64,000 bases of DNA from the NCBI GenBank assembly GCA_036345935.2, contig JADWOT020000001.1, positions 28,683,573-28,747,572 of the forward strand, written 5' to 3'. Under the pieces are notes generated by a model that saw only the letters and a list, made by a program, of their open reading frames with translations, searched no databases and was not told where the DNA came from. The position numbers were made by a program, and so were the translations under genes. This DNA is from Taenia hydatigena (lineage: Eukaryota > Platyhelminthes > Cestoda > Cyclophyllidea > Taeniidae). How positions within the stretch are numbered: the stretch's first letter is position 1; every line of letters starts with the position of its first letter. Positions 1-10,690 of the stretch are shown here, in pieces.

Positions 1-52
1 CCACCACCACCGCCCGTACGGGCCCACAATTGGTTCCGGCATTCACCTCAAT

Positions 53-233
53 GTGTCCACGAGGCCACTCCGTGACAAATTCATGCCACTTGGCTCGCTA
101 CAAGTGCAAAAGACGCCATTTCCATCACTTCAAACACATCAACACTTTCCCATCCTCTTCCACTCTCTCATCCGCCCAACACCCAAAATGGAGGCTCAAT
201 CCAACCAAAACTACGTCCCCACCACTACTCTTT
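53..233 (+). other. Conserved open block on the strand opposite Y1, ending in GTAAGT
   Basis: An open frame starting MSTRPLRDKF and ending VPTTTLC is followed directly by a GTAAGT donor-like site at 234. The inverted copy at 10502-10690 on the minus strand keeps the same frame, with a six-base in-frame length difference, and the same donor. Frame conservation between diverged copies fits a coding exon, but the region also lies antisense to Y blocks, so the transcribed strand is unclear. No domain is recognised. Confidence 0.3.
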
Positions 234-1616
234 GTAAGTCCGCATAAACGAACACAAAATATTATTTCATGACTGACATTTCCATCCTACTACCTTCGCA
301 CAATTCTAACCACTTTTTCTACAAGAAATCCAATTTAGAAAATCGAGGCTACAGCATTACTTAAGCACTGGTTGTAATCAGAGCCACCTTGGTCACACAC
401 TCGGATGGAGCCAAATCAGACACATTCTCATATTTCTGCTGGATAATTTGTTTCCTTCACTGCTGTAGTCACAACTTCCTTGAATGTACCGGACCAGTCG
501 ATGAAACAGTCTTCATCAACGACTACGAAATATGCAAATTTCAAATCATCGTCCAGATTCAGTAGCTCTGAACAGCACCTAATCGCCACACTTCCTCTTC
601 CAACGACTTTTAAAGTGAAGGCAACTGTCTTTCAAAAGTGTCTACCAATCCGCCTTTTCTAATGCCAAGTTAGGCTTTCTCATCAGTAAGGAATCAGCGT
701 TCTCTCCCTGATTACAGTCGGTAAAATTAACATTTACACCCTTAAATGCGTTTAAGCCTTTCCAACAATTAGTTCAACCGCAAATACTGTCTACTGCTAC
801 TACTTTGAGGCTGCAAAACACATTTACATCTTTTCCTCTAACATGTTCTACCATTTCAGGGTATAAGGAACCTGACAACTGTAAAAACAACACCTTACCA
901 GTCGTGTTTTCTCGCAAAACAACCCATATTGTTAATAAACATTGATATAACCTGCTACAAACACATCGCCGTTGATTTGGTTTTGTTTACCCGCATAAGT
1001 CAAGACAGTGCTTGCATTTCAATAACCAAGTTAACTGCATAAAGACTTTGCGTAAATCCAAGAAAGGCACGAAGCTTGATGTGGATGATTCACTTGTATA
1101 CCTCGACAAAACATTATCCGCAGTGAGTCTGTAATAACTTGAAGCTCTTGTGTCGCCACGTGTCGCAGAAAGGCGAGACGCCATTAATAACAGCCAGTCA
1201 ATGTAAAGGACTTACTAAACTGTTGTTGCGATGGGAATCGTTGGATGAAGGAACGAATGCCCTCACCGGTGATGCTCACGCGTACGCAACAACAGCAGTG
1301 GCACCAGCGCCATTGGCGGAAGCAGGACACAGTGGAGGATGCGAAACATACAGAGGTTGAGTCACCCCTTGGTTCGGTACAACCGCGTCCACCAACTGTC
1401 GATGTGCCGCGGAGTACCCACCATCTCCCATCCTCCAGGTATTCCGAAAGCACTGTACCTAAAACATTTAGAAAAAGCTAAGATGGCAATGCTTCCTTAC
1501 TTTTCCTTCTAAGAGCAAGGCGCAGATCGACAGGGCCACAACCAATCCTCATGCCGACACGAGAGACCACCACCAATCCGCCCAAGTACCATGCCACAGA
1601 GTACAAGCCAACCCTG

Positions 1617-1648
1617 CCCCAACCCCAACCCCAAACCCAACCCCGATA
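1617..1648 (+). repeat. C-rich CCCCAA-like tract
   Basis: Short imperfect run of CCCCAA and CCCAA units. Its inverted partner at about 9355-9386 carries the GGGGTT version. It is a possible G-quadruplex former, too short and too internal to be a telomere. Confidence 0.5.
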
Positions 1649-4363
1649 GTAATTAGTCCAGATGAGGTTGGAAGCCATCTCAGCTTTCTACCCTAGATGC
1701 TCCCTACACCGTCCTTCCCAACCCTCCTTTTCAACTCCTTTTCCATCCATTCTCACTCCTAAGGCTAAGTCGCAATATTAATGGGAGTAGCACGACAGCC
1801 GCCACTCTCCTTTCCCCAAATAGTTCGCGCCCAACACACCCAACAGTGGAGACCTACCCACTTACACACCTCCTCTGAGATGATGCACCACTACTCATCA
1901 CCTATACAGTCAGCAACAATCTAACCTCCACCCTCCCACAGCAAAAACATTTCCGTACCTCCGGAAGCAAAATATGCCGCAGTTGCCACCGGTGAACTCT
2001 GGCCCATAGCGCCTCCATTCGTTGTCGTTGTCGTCGTCGTAAGTGAACGTCTCCTTCACTCTTTCACACACCCACGGCAGAGCTCCCTGGCCTTTCCCCT
2101 CCTTCTCCGCCACCCACCCACTTAATCACCCGGCCACCCATGCCCGCGAAGACAAACATACGGAGGCATAATAGCAGTAGTAGACCCTCTCGCCCATGCC
2201 AACAGTCGCATCGCACAATCCAGACGGAGACGCTACCACCGCCACCGCCACCGCGAATCACGCCAACGTCTTGCATTGCCTACCATTCCACACACTCATC
2301 ACATGTTACTTCACCATCACAACCACCAAGGTAAGTTTGTAGCATCTGAATTGGAAAAAAAACCAAACAATGGAAAGACTGATGTGTGAGGCTCCAATGC
2401 GCTGCAAACCTAACATCCACAAACATAACTACTGATAGGAAAACAAGAAACAAACACCTCAGCAAGCAAACACTCAAGATTGCTACAAAGTACAGTCTGC
2501 GTAGTGATGCCCAAGCTTCCCACTAGCCACTTCTTCTCCGCTCCTACCGCTGCTGCGTCCACCTCACGCACACACCAACTCATGCCGTCAAAGCTGAGCA
2601 ACCCACGATTAGGCCATCACCGAGGCCCTCTACGCAACATGTTTCACAGCAAGGATCACATCGACACAACAAACAACCCTCGTCCTGCCCCCCTCCCCAC
2701 TCCTCCGCCATCCATATGTGCGCCAACAACACGTATATCATAGTAGTGAAAATAGCACAGGTAAAGCAGGTAAAGGAGAACAGCACGTTCTTACCCAACA
2801 TATGAACGCACTTTGATTCCATTGCTGCACACAAAAAGGGACAGTGTCTATTCCAGCACGAAAACGAGCTAAATAATGCACAATAACATTTATAAATGTA
2901 GTGAATACTTATTAGGAAGAAAATGACAATGATTGGTTGCCACGTCCATAGCAACGTTAGAACTTCTCCCAACAAAATTTATCGTCATTAGAAAGCAAAC
3001 AAAGAATCAATCGTCGAAACAACCTTAACTTATCGCTTCAAGTGCCACACAGCGAGTGCACGTGAGTAGGTATCGTAGTTGGAAAACAAAACGTCCTAAC
3101 GGCCATATTATGAGACTTTTGCGTTTACTTTACCAAAGTTACAACTCCCTTCATTAAATTGGACCTCACTCCTCAAAACACATTTTTACTAAAATAACAA
3201 ACTCCTTACAAACAGCCAAAGCAATCGTACTCAAACCAAAGAAGTGTTTTGCAGCAAAAAATTCAACGCGATTGGGCAGTGCAAATAGAAAACAAAAAGT
3301 TATGACAGCAACTGCAGCTATTTCTGAGACGGTCGGTCTAACAAATAAACTGGTCAAGAAGGCAAAAGCATACATCGGCACACATTCACAAACTGGGTGC
3401 CTAATCGCAAGAAAGCACCAAACAAGTAATTGCCAAGCCCTTCGTAGGGTTTTAGCACCTCTCCACAAAATCACGCCTCATTACTCAAATCCAAACGTCG
3501 GTAAAACACAAACAACCTAAAGCTGCTAAAACAGTCAAAATTTGTATCTACATAGCGAAACATGCACGTGAGGAGACCTTGCAGTCGGCAAGTAACCGTC
3601 AACAATCACACTGAGGGGCCCTTGCGTCTACTCAAACAAGTATGTGTATAAAGGAAGCAAATCGGAATTTAAAGCACCTCACAACAATTAAATAACTAAA
3701 AACAATAAAGTGGTATTTAGTTCTCTACACTGCATGGTACTTAATGTGCTTTAATCTCCCTACATTAATTGCAGCTATTCAGTCGTCTACTCTCTCCTTG
3801 TCCAGATCGTTTACAAAGCCTCACGTTTCTCAGTCATTCGCAACCACTCTGATACACTTATTGCACGCTGTCACGTGCATTTCAAATTGTCGTCTTCGAT
3901 CCATCGATCGATATGTCAGGCGCATCGTCGCCAGTTTCATATTTCCGTGACTTGCGATGTTGTCGGAAGAAGGAGTGCTCTACGCTGTATTTCTGCTCGC
4001 GTATGTGAGCTTTGCACTGCTCAATTGGAGCAGTGCGCTGAACCTACTCACATGGTCGTACCTCTGGGCAATTGTTGGTATCGCCGGAACCCTTGTCGAC
4101 TGTAAGTGTGTCCATTTCGCCAATAAATCTGCTGCCTTGTAGATGTGACAAGAAGAAAAAGGCGAGGTGGGGGAGCGCCACCAGCGCTCAGTTGGAGTTG
4201 AGGTGAGACCCTATGGGCGCCACCACCGAAGGCTGCCACCGGCCTCAGTGGACCGGGACACAACCAGCTTTGCAATCTCTTCTCTTCGTGACGAGGAGGT
4301 TGTACCGGCCACTGAGGCCGTGTGTCTAGACACCGATCCAAGTGAGTCTCACTCCCTTCTCTT

Positions 4364-4389
4364 TCTCCTCCTCCTCCTCCTCCTCCTCT
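4364..4389 (+). repeat. (CTC)n microsatellite in an intron of X1
   Basis: CTC repeats just after the GTGAGT donor. The X3 copy carries a longer tract at about 39262-39292, so the repeat length varies between copies. Confidence 0.8.
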
Positions 4390-5079
4390 GCGTACTGGTC
4401 AAGCCACGGCTCTAGCTCAAGACTTACTTCATGCCTTTGTGCTCAATCACTTGGTCCATAATTATTCGTCATTCAGCTGACTTGCTTTCATTGTTTGAGC
4501 AGCTAGCAGTAGCATTAGCGTTATTTTCACTCTAAACCACTTAATTTACAGGCTTTAGCCACATCAGCATGGTTTTGTTTCTTCTTTTAGCTGAGCGCTG
4601 GTGGCGAGAGTGGAATGCTCAACACCCCCGTAAGCTCTCCACACTCAAACATTCTCCTTCTCCTCATTTTGCATCCTCACCCTCTTCTTCTTCTTCCATT
4701 GGTTATTTTAGGGCCAAAACACCAACCCGGAGTAAGAAGAGGTCGCGCAGGAAGATGGCGCATCTTCTGCTGTTTAAATTGTTAGGGGTCACTCCCCTCG
4801 TTTTTTTCCCTTTCTCCTTATCCCTCTTCCCCACTCCCCATAGCATGATTGTATCGTGCTAACAGAATTATGTTGCAGCAATGCCTTCTTTTTGCCTTCT
4901 TTGTGAGCAGGATGGGGTGGGTGGTAATGAGACGAGCATTAGTGGACTGAGTGGATGGGTGTGAGAGGCGCCACCACTTTAAAATATTGATCAACGGAGT
5001 CAGTTCTAGTGCGAAATGAGTGAACAGGGTTGTGAGCGATCCAGCTTACCGGCTATGAGACAGACATCCCGTAATATAG

Positions 5080-5390
5080 CAATTTAATGGGCATACACAT
5101 TCCCGATGTGCTCTTTGCACCTCACATCTTGCATTACCACTCCTGTAGCGTCCCGAGGCTTCCTTGAAGGCAAAAGAAGGCAGAATGCTAGGGTAGGATA
5201 TATATATTCAACGGACAGAGGAAAATAGTTTGCTGGCATGGCCCGGAGGCCAGCCCACGCAGCTAGGGAAGTATGGTCACCTCTGTGACCTTGGCCGAAA
5301 CCGGTAGTTCCAACAAACAATGTACTACATCTCCTTTCAACATCGGCTACCATCTTATTCTAATGCTTCACACTCTGCATAAGATCGCCA
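5080..5390 (-). repeat. Dispersed repeat D, copy in X1
   Basis: Related stretches occur at 39950-40300 (same orientation), 21690-21930 (opposite), 6110-6210, 38330-38400 and 51940-52050. A shared core reads CCTCTGTCTGTTAAAT in some copies and CCTCTGTCCGTTGAAT in others. On the minus strand this copy is open for 89 codons (5084-5353) with the motif WAGLRAMPA. The 40-kb copy is frameshifted there, so a protein-coding role is doubtful. Confidence 0.5.
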
Positions 5391-5561
5391 AAATTGTGCA
5401 ATGACAAACTGAACTAGAGTGATTGGACAGCCATCGAATGAGCATAAACACAAAGGAGTGGCTTAGCCATAGCTTAGCGATGACCTGGACGCACTATCTC
5501 TCGCAATCAACGTTTCGCAAGAGTGGTCCCTCCCACACCTCAACATAACTAACGCAAACAT

Positions 5562-5824
5562 TTAGGACCATGTGAGTAGATTCAGTGCACTACTGCTCCA
5601 AGTGAGCAGTGCAAAGCTCACGTACGCAAGCAGAAATGCAGCGTAGAGCACTCCTTCTTCGGACAACATCGCGAGTATTTTACGGAAAAATGAAATTGGT
5701 GACAATGCGCCTGACACATCGATCGTTGGATTGAAGACGGCAATTTGAAATGCATGTGACAGCATGAAATGGGTGAAGTAGACTGGTCCTGAATGGCTAA
5801 GAAATGTGAGGATTTGTAAACGAT
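5562..5824 (-). pseudogene. X2: truncated hydrophobic exon of the X gene
   Basis: Minus-strand copy of the first X exon. After a CAG acceptor at 5825-5827 the frame is open through LQILTFLSHSG, FQIAVFNPTID and MLSEEGVLYA to NLLTWS, and then meets TAA at 5562-5564. Similarity to X stops at about 5565, exactly where the inverted partner X1 ends, so the gene was cut by the inversion junction. The hydrophobic core would span the membrane once or twice. Its upstream flank, 5930-7430, matches 38600-37101 in reverse. Confidence 0.5.
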
Positions 5825-6229
5825 CTGGACAAAGAGAGTCTCGACGACCACAAAGCTGTAGTTAATGTAGACAGATTAAAGCAAACTATGTGATATGTGG
5901 TCTAGAAAACTAAATACCACTCTAAGTCATGATTTTATGCGGCTGTCGCGTTGTTAGGATTCGAGAGTGGTCCGGATAGTACGAAAGCTAAAAGCAGAAT
6001 TGAGGGGTCTTCGTGGATCATGTTCAATGGCAATTCAATAACAGAAGGGAAGGAAGAAAAAGTCAGCGATAAAGTATGAGATGATGCAGTCATTAGTAAA
6101 AGGTGTTCCAGCAACTCATTTTCCTCTGTCTGTTAAATACATGCATTCAACCTGATATTTTGCCTTTGTATACCTTCAAGGGAGCCTTTGAACCCCACAA
6201 TAAGGAGTTGATTTGGAAGTGGGGTTATG

Positions 6230-6284
6230 AGTAGGAGGAGAAGAAGGGGAGGAGAAGGAGGAGGAGGAGGAGAAGGAGGGGGAC
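6230..6284 (+). repeat. Purine tract (GGA/GAA)n
   Basis: Polypurine run of GGAGGA and GAAGGA units. The reverse copy near 38250-38292 is the matching polypyrimidine run. Confidence 0.75.
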
Positions 6285-6288
6285 CGCA

Positions 6289-6540
6289 TTGACGAACTTA
6301 CAAGAGTGGGAGGTTAAGGACGCGATTCTTAGCCCTAACATTATCTATGGCTCAGTAAACATGCCTCATACTCTCTTAGCCTTCTTATATCTCTTGATGG
6401 TAGGAATCAAAAAGTTCAGATCATTTCACACAAAGAGTAATCCTGTTAAATTGTCGAGCGCTCCCACCCCTACCATGATCAACTATCCCAGTAGAATCGA
6501 ACCTGTTTTCACAATTGCATTGGGGTTAGTGGCAGATCAG
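6289..6540 (+). CDS. Candidate exon of Y2 ending before a GTAAGT donor
   Basis: Open frame running to ALGLVADQ, followed at 6541 by GTAAGTTC. Contains LLAFLYLLMVGI, a possible short membrane segment, and the motif TMINYPSRIEPVFTIALG. The copy on the minus strand at about 38250-38041 keeps the donor position, but its sequence is shortened by about 30 bases internally and its frame is broken. The acceptor and true start are not clear, and it is antisense to X2. No family recognised. Confidence 0.35.
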
Positions 6541-6922
6541 GTAAGTTCAGACAATTACAAGTCATGTTATGACAGCTAGCGCACGAGGTAGAAGGTCAGG
6601 TAGCACTCCACTGAGTGGAACAACTGCCAATGTGGTTGATGCTCAAATCAGGCAGTAATTACGAAGTTGGCCACTGTACCACTGCGTCTACCTGTAGTGG
6701 GATGTGCAAACATCAGAACTAAAAGTTGTCAACTTAAGACCTAGCTTACAACCCATTAACCAACAAGGTGCTAGGCGGGATTTTGTACAAATGCACAAAA
6801 GTCCACTACTCCAATTGAGCAACCTGTCTATTCGATATAAATATGAACTTTACTACAAAACGCATGCTTAAAGTAAATTAAAGCGCACAAATGATTACCA
6901 AAATGACATTGATCACTGTTAT

Positions 6923-7117
6923 TTGAACTACTTTTACGATTTGCTGACAAATTCACAATATTACTACTACGCATTTATTTTACTGACATGGATTGTAAAT
7001 TGTTATTGGTACGTTTGCTACCTAAATTATACGCAAAAGTCGAAACTGTTAGTATTTGTCGCAATTATGGTCTTATCAAAGACACATAAAAATTTAAAGC
7101 TTGATTGTTTTACCTGA
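6923..7117 (+). CDS. Candidate hydrophobic exon block of Y2
   Basis: Open frame with LNYFYDLLTN, a Tyr-rich run and a hydrophobic stretch containing AFILLTWIVNCYWYVCYL. The related minus-strand block at 37432-37614 starts the same way but then shifts frame. Splice limits are not resolved. Function unknown. Confidence 0.3.
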   Translation: MNYFYDLLTNSQYYYYAFILLTWIVNCYWYVCYLNYTQKSKLLVFVAIMVLSKTHKNLKLDCFT

Positions 7118-7164
7118 CAAACTTTGAACTGATTAGCCAGATTTGTGCGCGACTTGCGTAAGTG

Positions 7165-7233
7165 GTGCGCGTTTTCGGGGATAAATTTTCTGGATTAATG
7201 CGCCTTTATCCGCTGCCAAAAGTCGGCAACCCG
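7165..7233 (+). CDS. Candidate short exon of Y2 (MRLYPLPKVGNP)
   Basis: Open block containing VVRVFGDKFSGLMRLYPLPK and ending GNP before GTAAGTATT at 7234. The copy on the minus strand at about 37292-37360 reads MRLYPPPKVGNP but has GTAGGC where the donor was. The reading is conserved over the 3' half of the block. Confidence 0.35.
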
Positions 7234-7605
7234 GTAAGTATTGAGTATCTCTTTATTGTTTTAGCTATTTAATTGTTGTGAGGTACTTTAAATGCCGATT
7301 TGCTTCCTTTATGCACATACTTGTTAGAGTAGACGCAAATGCCTCTTAATTTGACTGCTGACGGTTACTTTTCAACTGCAAGGTCTCCTCATGTGCATTT
7401 TTTGCTGTGTAGAGATAAATTGCGGCCGTTGTAGCAGACTGTGGGGTTGTTTATCTTTTTACTGACGTATGAATTTGAGTGATGAGGCATAATTTTGTGC
7501 AGAGGTGCTAAAACCCTACCAAGTGCTTGGCAATTACTTGTTTGGTGGTTTCTTGCGATTAAGCACCCACTTTATGAATGTGTATAGATATATGTCTTTG
7601 CTTTC

Positions 7606-7791
7606 TTGATCAGTTTATTTGTTAGACCAACCGTTTCAGAAATAGGTGCAGTTGCTGTCACAACTTTTTGTTTTCCATTTGCACTGCCTAATCGCGTTGA
7701 AGTTTTTGCTGCAAAACACATCTTTGGATTGAGTACGATTGCTTTGGCTTTTTTTTGGGAAGTTTGTTATTTTAGCAAGAATGAGTTCTGA
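7606..7791 (+). CDS. Candidate membrane exon of Y2 (FVRPTVSEIGAVAV)
   Basis: Hydrophobic frame with SLFVRPTVSE, TFCFPFALPNRVE and AAKHIFGLSTIALA. The Y1 copy at 3166-3474 (minus) is open for longer (102 codons, starting MILWRGAKTLRRAW) and shares most residues. Here a stop lies just upstream of the conserved part, so an acceptor at the CAG near 7638 is possible. It would give one or two membrane passes. No family recognised. Confidence 0.35.
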   Translation: MISLFVRPTVSEIGAVAVTTFCFPFALPNRVEVFAAKHIFGLSTIALAFFWEVCYFSKNEF

Positions 7792-8083
7792 TGAGTAGGA
7801 TCCAATTTGATGAAGGGACTTGTAAGTTTGGTAAAGTAAGCGTAAAGTCTCATAATATGGCTGTTAGGATGTTTTTTCTTCCAGCTACGATGCTTACTCA
7901 CGTACACTTTTGCTGTATGACACCTCGAGTGATAAGCTAAGATTGTTTAGGCAATCTGTAATTAGTTTGCTTTCTAATGACGATAGATTTTGTTGAGAGG
8001 AGCTCCAACGTAGCTAGGGACGTGGCAACCAATCATTATCATTTCCTTGCTAATAAGTATTCACTATATTTGTAGATGTTATT

Positions 8084-8191
8084 GTGCATTTTTTTGTCCG
8101 TTTTCGTGCTGGAATACACACCGAAGAGGAAGGAGCTGCAGCAGCAATGAGTGCGAATCTCGCCTTCGCTATCACTTCACATATTTCTCAG
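8084..8191 (+). CDS. Candidate exon present only in Y2
   Basis: Open block with GIHTEEEGAAAA and MSANLAFAITSHISQ, followed by GTAAGA at 8192. About 105 bases around it are missing from the Y1 copy (near 2855), so it was gained here or lost there. No function recognised. Confidence 0.3.
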
Positions 8192-8243
8192 GTAAGATTG
8201 GATCGTGCTAAATGGAGATGTTGCTGTCCCTTTTTGTGTGCAG

Positions 8244-8402
8244 CAATGGAATCAAAGTGTGTTCATATGTTGGGTGGGGAAGTGCTGTTCTCCTTTACCT
8301 GCTTTACCTGTGCTATTTTCACCACTATGATATGCGTGTTGTTGGCGCACATATGGATGTCGGAGTGGGAGGGGCAGGACGAGGGTTGTTTGTTGTGTTG
8401 AT
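8244..8402 (+). CDS. Candidate exon of Y2, cysteine-containing hydrophobic block
   Basis: Follows CCCTTTTTGTGTGCAG. The frame with MESKCVHML, FSFTCFTCAIFTTM and LLAHIW is open in both Y copies, with length differences in multiples of three. A second frame (VLLYLLYLCYFHHYD) is also open here but is stopped in Y1, so the first is preferred. One membrane span is likely. Confidence 0.35.
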
Positions 8403-8716
8403 GTGATCATTGCTGTGAAACATGTTGTGTAGAGGGCCTCGGTGATGGCCTAATCGTGGGTTGCTCAGCTTTGACGGCATGAGTTGGTGTGTGCGTGAGG
8501 TGGACGCAGCAGCGGTGGGAGCGGAGGAAGAAGTGGCTAGTGGGAAGCTTGGGCATCACCACGCAGACTGTACTTTGTAGAAGTCTCAAATGTTTGCTTG
8601 CTGAGGTGTTTGTTTCTTGTTTTCCTATCAGTAGTTATGTTTGTGGATGTTAGGTTTGCAGCGCATTGGAGCCTCACACATCGGTCTTTCCATTGCTTGT
8701 TTTTTTTCTTTTTCAG

Positions 8717-8782
8717 ATGCTACAAACTTACCTTGGTGGTTGTGATGATGAAGTAACATCTGATGAGTGTGTGGAATGGTAG
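8717..8782 (+). CDS. Short exon of Y2, MLQTYLGGC...CVEW stop
   Basis: A strong acceptor (TTTTTTTCTTTTTCAG) precedes ATG at 8717. The block runs to CVEW and TAG at 8780-8782. The Y1 copy at 2280-2345 has the same acceptor type, length and stop with only a few substitutions. It may be the 3' terminal exon of an upstream transcript, or the TAG may end an intron. On the opposite strand the same boundary reads as a perfect AAG|GTAAGT donor. Confidence 0.4.
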   Translation: MLQTYLGGCDDEVTSDECVEW

Positions 8783-9085
8783 GCACTGCAAGATGTTGGA
8801 GTGATTCGCGGCGGCGGGGGCGTCCTTGTCTGGATTGTGCGATGCGACTGTTGGCATGGACGACAGGGTCTACTACTACTATTGTCTCTCCGTATGTTTG
8901 TCTTCGCGGGCATGGGTGGCTACGAGGCTGAGAAGGAGGGTAGAGGCTGGGGGTTCTCTTATGACGACGACGACGCATGGAAGCGCTATGGGCCAGAGTT
9001 CACTGATGGCAACTGCGGCATATTTTGCTTCCGCAGGTACCGAACTGTTTTTGCTGTGGGAGGGTGGAGGTTAAATTGTTGCTGA
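8783..9085 (+). CDS. Candidate exon of Y2, Gly-rich start and YDDDD...GNCGIFCFRR
   Basis: The frame begins after TAG at 8782. It passes a Gly run, CDCWHGRQGLLLLLSLRMFV, a charged stretch, SYDDDDAWKRYGPEF and GNCGIFCFRRY, and stops at TGA after RLNCC. In Y1 (1910-2276 minus) the Gly and Asp runs differ only by multiples of three bases and the stop position is the same, which fits coding constraint, although Y1 has one frame break in the middle. No known domain recognised. Confidence 0.4.
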   Translation, partial: ALQDVGVIRGGGGVLVWIVRCDCWHGRQGLLLLLSLRMFVFAGMGGYEAEKEGRGWGFSYDDDDAWKRYGPEFTDGNCGIFCFRRYRTVFAVGGWRLNCC

Positions 9086-9176
9086 CTGTATAGGTGATGA
9101 GTAGTGGTGCATCATCTCAGAGGAGGTGAGTAAGTGGGTAGGTCTCCACTGTTGGGTGTGTTGGGCGCGAACTATT

Positions 9177-9199
9177 GGGGGGGGGGGGGGGGGGGGGGG
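9177..9199 (+). repeat. Run of 23 G
   Basis: Uninterrupted poly-G. The inverted partner near 1810-1830 has only four C at the matching point. Expansion at this copy, or a polymerase or assembly slip, are both possible. Confidence 0.9.
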
Positions 9200-9532
9200 C
9201 GGGTTCGTGCTACTGCCACCACTACTGCGACTTAGTCTTAGGCGTGAGAATCGATGGAAAAGGGTTTGAAAAGGAGTGAGTGGAAGAGATGGCTTGGGGA
9301 ACATTTAGGGCGGAAAGCTGAGGCGGTGTCTGGTCTCTCTCGGACTAATTACTATCGGGTTTGGGGTTGGGGTTGGGTGTGGTTGGTGCGCTGTGGCATG
9401 GCGCTTGGGTGGGTTTGTGGTAGTCCCTCGTGTCGGCATGGGGATTGGGTGTGCCTTTGCTGATCTGTGCTTTGCTCTTAGAAGGAGGGCGAGGAGGCAT
9501 TGCCATCTTACATCGCTTTCTCAATGTTTTAG

Positions 9533-9746
9533 ATGCAATGCTTGCGGAATACCTGGAGGATGGGGAGATGGTGGGTACTCCACGGCACATTGACGGTTGG
9601 TGGATGTGGTTGTACCAGCTCAACCTCCACTGTGTCCTGCTTTTGCCGGTGCCGCTGGTGCCATTGCTGTTGTTGCGTACGCGTGAACTTCACCGGTGAG
9701 GACATTCGTTTCTCCATCCAGCGATTCCCGTCGCAAAAACAGTTTC
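9533..9746 (+). CDS. Cysteine-rich exon with intact acceptor and donor
   Basis: The frame is open from an AG acceptor (TTTTAG, preceding base 9533) to a GTAAGT donor at 9747, 214 nt. It begins MQCLRNTWRMG, has a dense cysteine patch (CFCRCRWCHCCCC) and ends RFPSQKQF plus one base. The Y1 copy conserves GRWWVL, the WCHCCCCVRV patch and RFPSQQQF with in-frame length changes, but has lost one base near its start. The cysteine patch could be a metal site or simple drift in a repetitive tract. Product not recognised. Confidence 0.45.
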
Positions 9747-10501
9747 GTAAGTCCTTTACATTGACTGGCTGTTATTAATGGCGTCTCGCCTCTCTGCGAC
9801 ACGTAGCGACACAAGAGCTTCAATTTATTACAGACTCACTGCGGATAATGTGTTTTGTGTAGGTGTACAAGTGAATCATCCACATCAAGTTTCGTGCCTT
9901 TCTTGGATTTATGCAAAGTCTCTATGCAGTGAACTTGCTCATTGAAATGCAAGCAATGTCTTGACTTTTGCAGGTAAACAAAACTAAACCAGCGGCAATG
10001 TGCTTCTAGTAGGTTATATCAATGTTTATTCAAATTACGGGTTTGTTTTGCGAGAAGCCCAACTTGGCATTAAAAAGAGTGGATCGGTGGACACTTTCGA
10101 AAGACGGTCGCCTTCACTTCAGAGTCGTTGGACGAGGAAGTATGGCGATTAAATGCTGTTCAGAGTGATTTAATCGGTCCTTCGCAGTAGTAAAGGACGA
10201 TGTTTTAAGATGTGCATATTTTATAGTCGTTGATGAAGACTGTTTCAGGGACTGGTCTGGTACATTCGAGGAAGTTGTGACTATAGCAGTGAAGGAAAGA
10301 AATTTTCTGGCAGAAATGTAAAATTGCGTCTGACTGGGCTCCACCGGAGTGTGTGACCAAGGTGGCTCTGATTACAGCCAGTGCTTAGGTAATGCTTTAG
10401 CCTCGACTTTCTAAATTGGATTTCTTGTAGAAAAAGTGGTTAGAATTGTGCAAAGGTAGTAGGATGGAAATGTCAGCAATGAAATAATATTTTGTGCTCG
10501 T

Positions 10502-10690
10502 TTATGCGGACTTACAAAGGGTAGTGGTGGGGACGTAGATTTGGTTGGAATGAGCCTCCCTTTTGGGTGTTGGAGAGATGTGGGAGTGGATGGGAAAGTG
10601 CTGATGTGTTTGAAGTGATGGAAATGGCGTCTGTTGCACTTGTAGCGAGCCAAGCAGCATGAACGTGTCACGGAGTGGCCTCGTGGACAC
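10502..10690 (-). other. Inverted partner of the conserved block at 53-233
   Basis: The minus-strand frame with STRPLRDTFM and VPTTTLC ends before GTAAGTCC, as in the copy at 53-233. It lies antisense to the Y2/ASPM direction. See that entry for the strand uncertainty. Confidence 0.3.

Larger units (their letters stand above)
1..3480 (-). pseudogene. Y1: diverged minus-strand copy of the Y exon blocks
   Basis: This stretch matches 7490-10760 read in the opposite direction, block by block. Recognisable minus-strand blocks are a hydrophobic block at 3166-3474, a cysteine-containing hydrophobic block near 2685-2825, a short block at 2280-2345 starting MLQTYLGGC after a pyrimidine tract and CAG, the Gly-rich and Asp-rich block at 1910-2276, and the VSITGEG block near 1184-1300 ending at a GTAAGT donor. 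Compared with the 7-10 kb copy it has a frame break before the YDDDN motif (near 2115) and a one-base loss near the CGGAATACC motif at about 1425, so it is probably non-functional. The function of the family is not recognised. Window position 1 cuts the copy. Confidence 0.5.
3540..5560 (+). pseudogene. X1: broken copy of the X membrane-protein gene
   Basis: Collinear with 38590-40480. Exon equivalents are 3806-4101 (hydrophobic exon, GTAAGT donor at 4102), 4143-4341 (donor GTGAGT), 4591-4629 (39-nt microexon with the ERWWREWNAQHP motif) and 4712-4785 ending in TAG. Splice sites are kept but the frame is not. TGA at 3850-3852 replaces a Trp codon, four bases are missing just before the MLSEEGVLYA segment, and the second exon has one extra base (199 instead of 198 nt) early in its sequence. 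Relative to X3 it also lacks about 1.3 kb upstream. The MLSEEGVLY to NLLTWSYLW stretch itself remains intact. Confidence 0.6.

Noticed and set aside
1617..1648. CCCCAA-like repeat as a telomere
   Set aside because: Only a few imperfect units inside a duplicated locus. It is interstitial.
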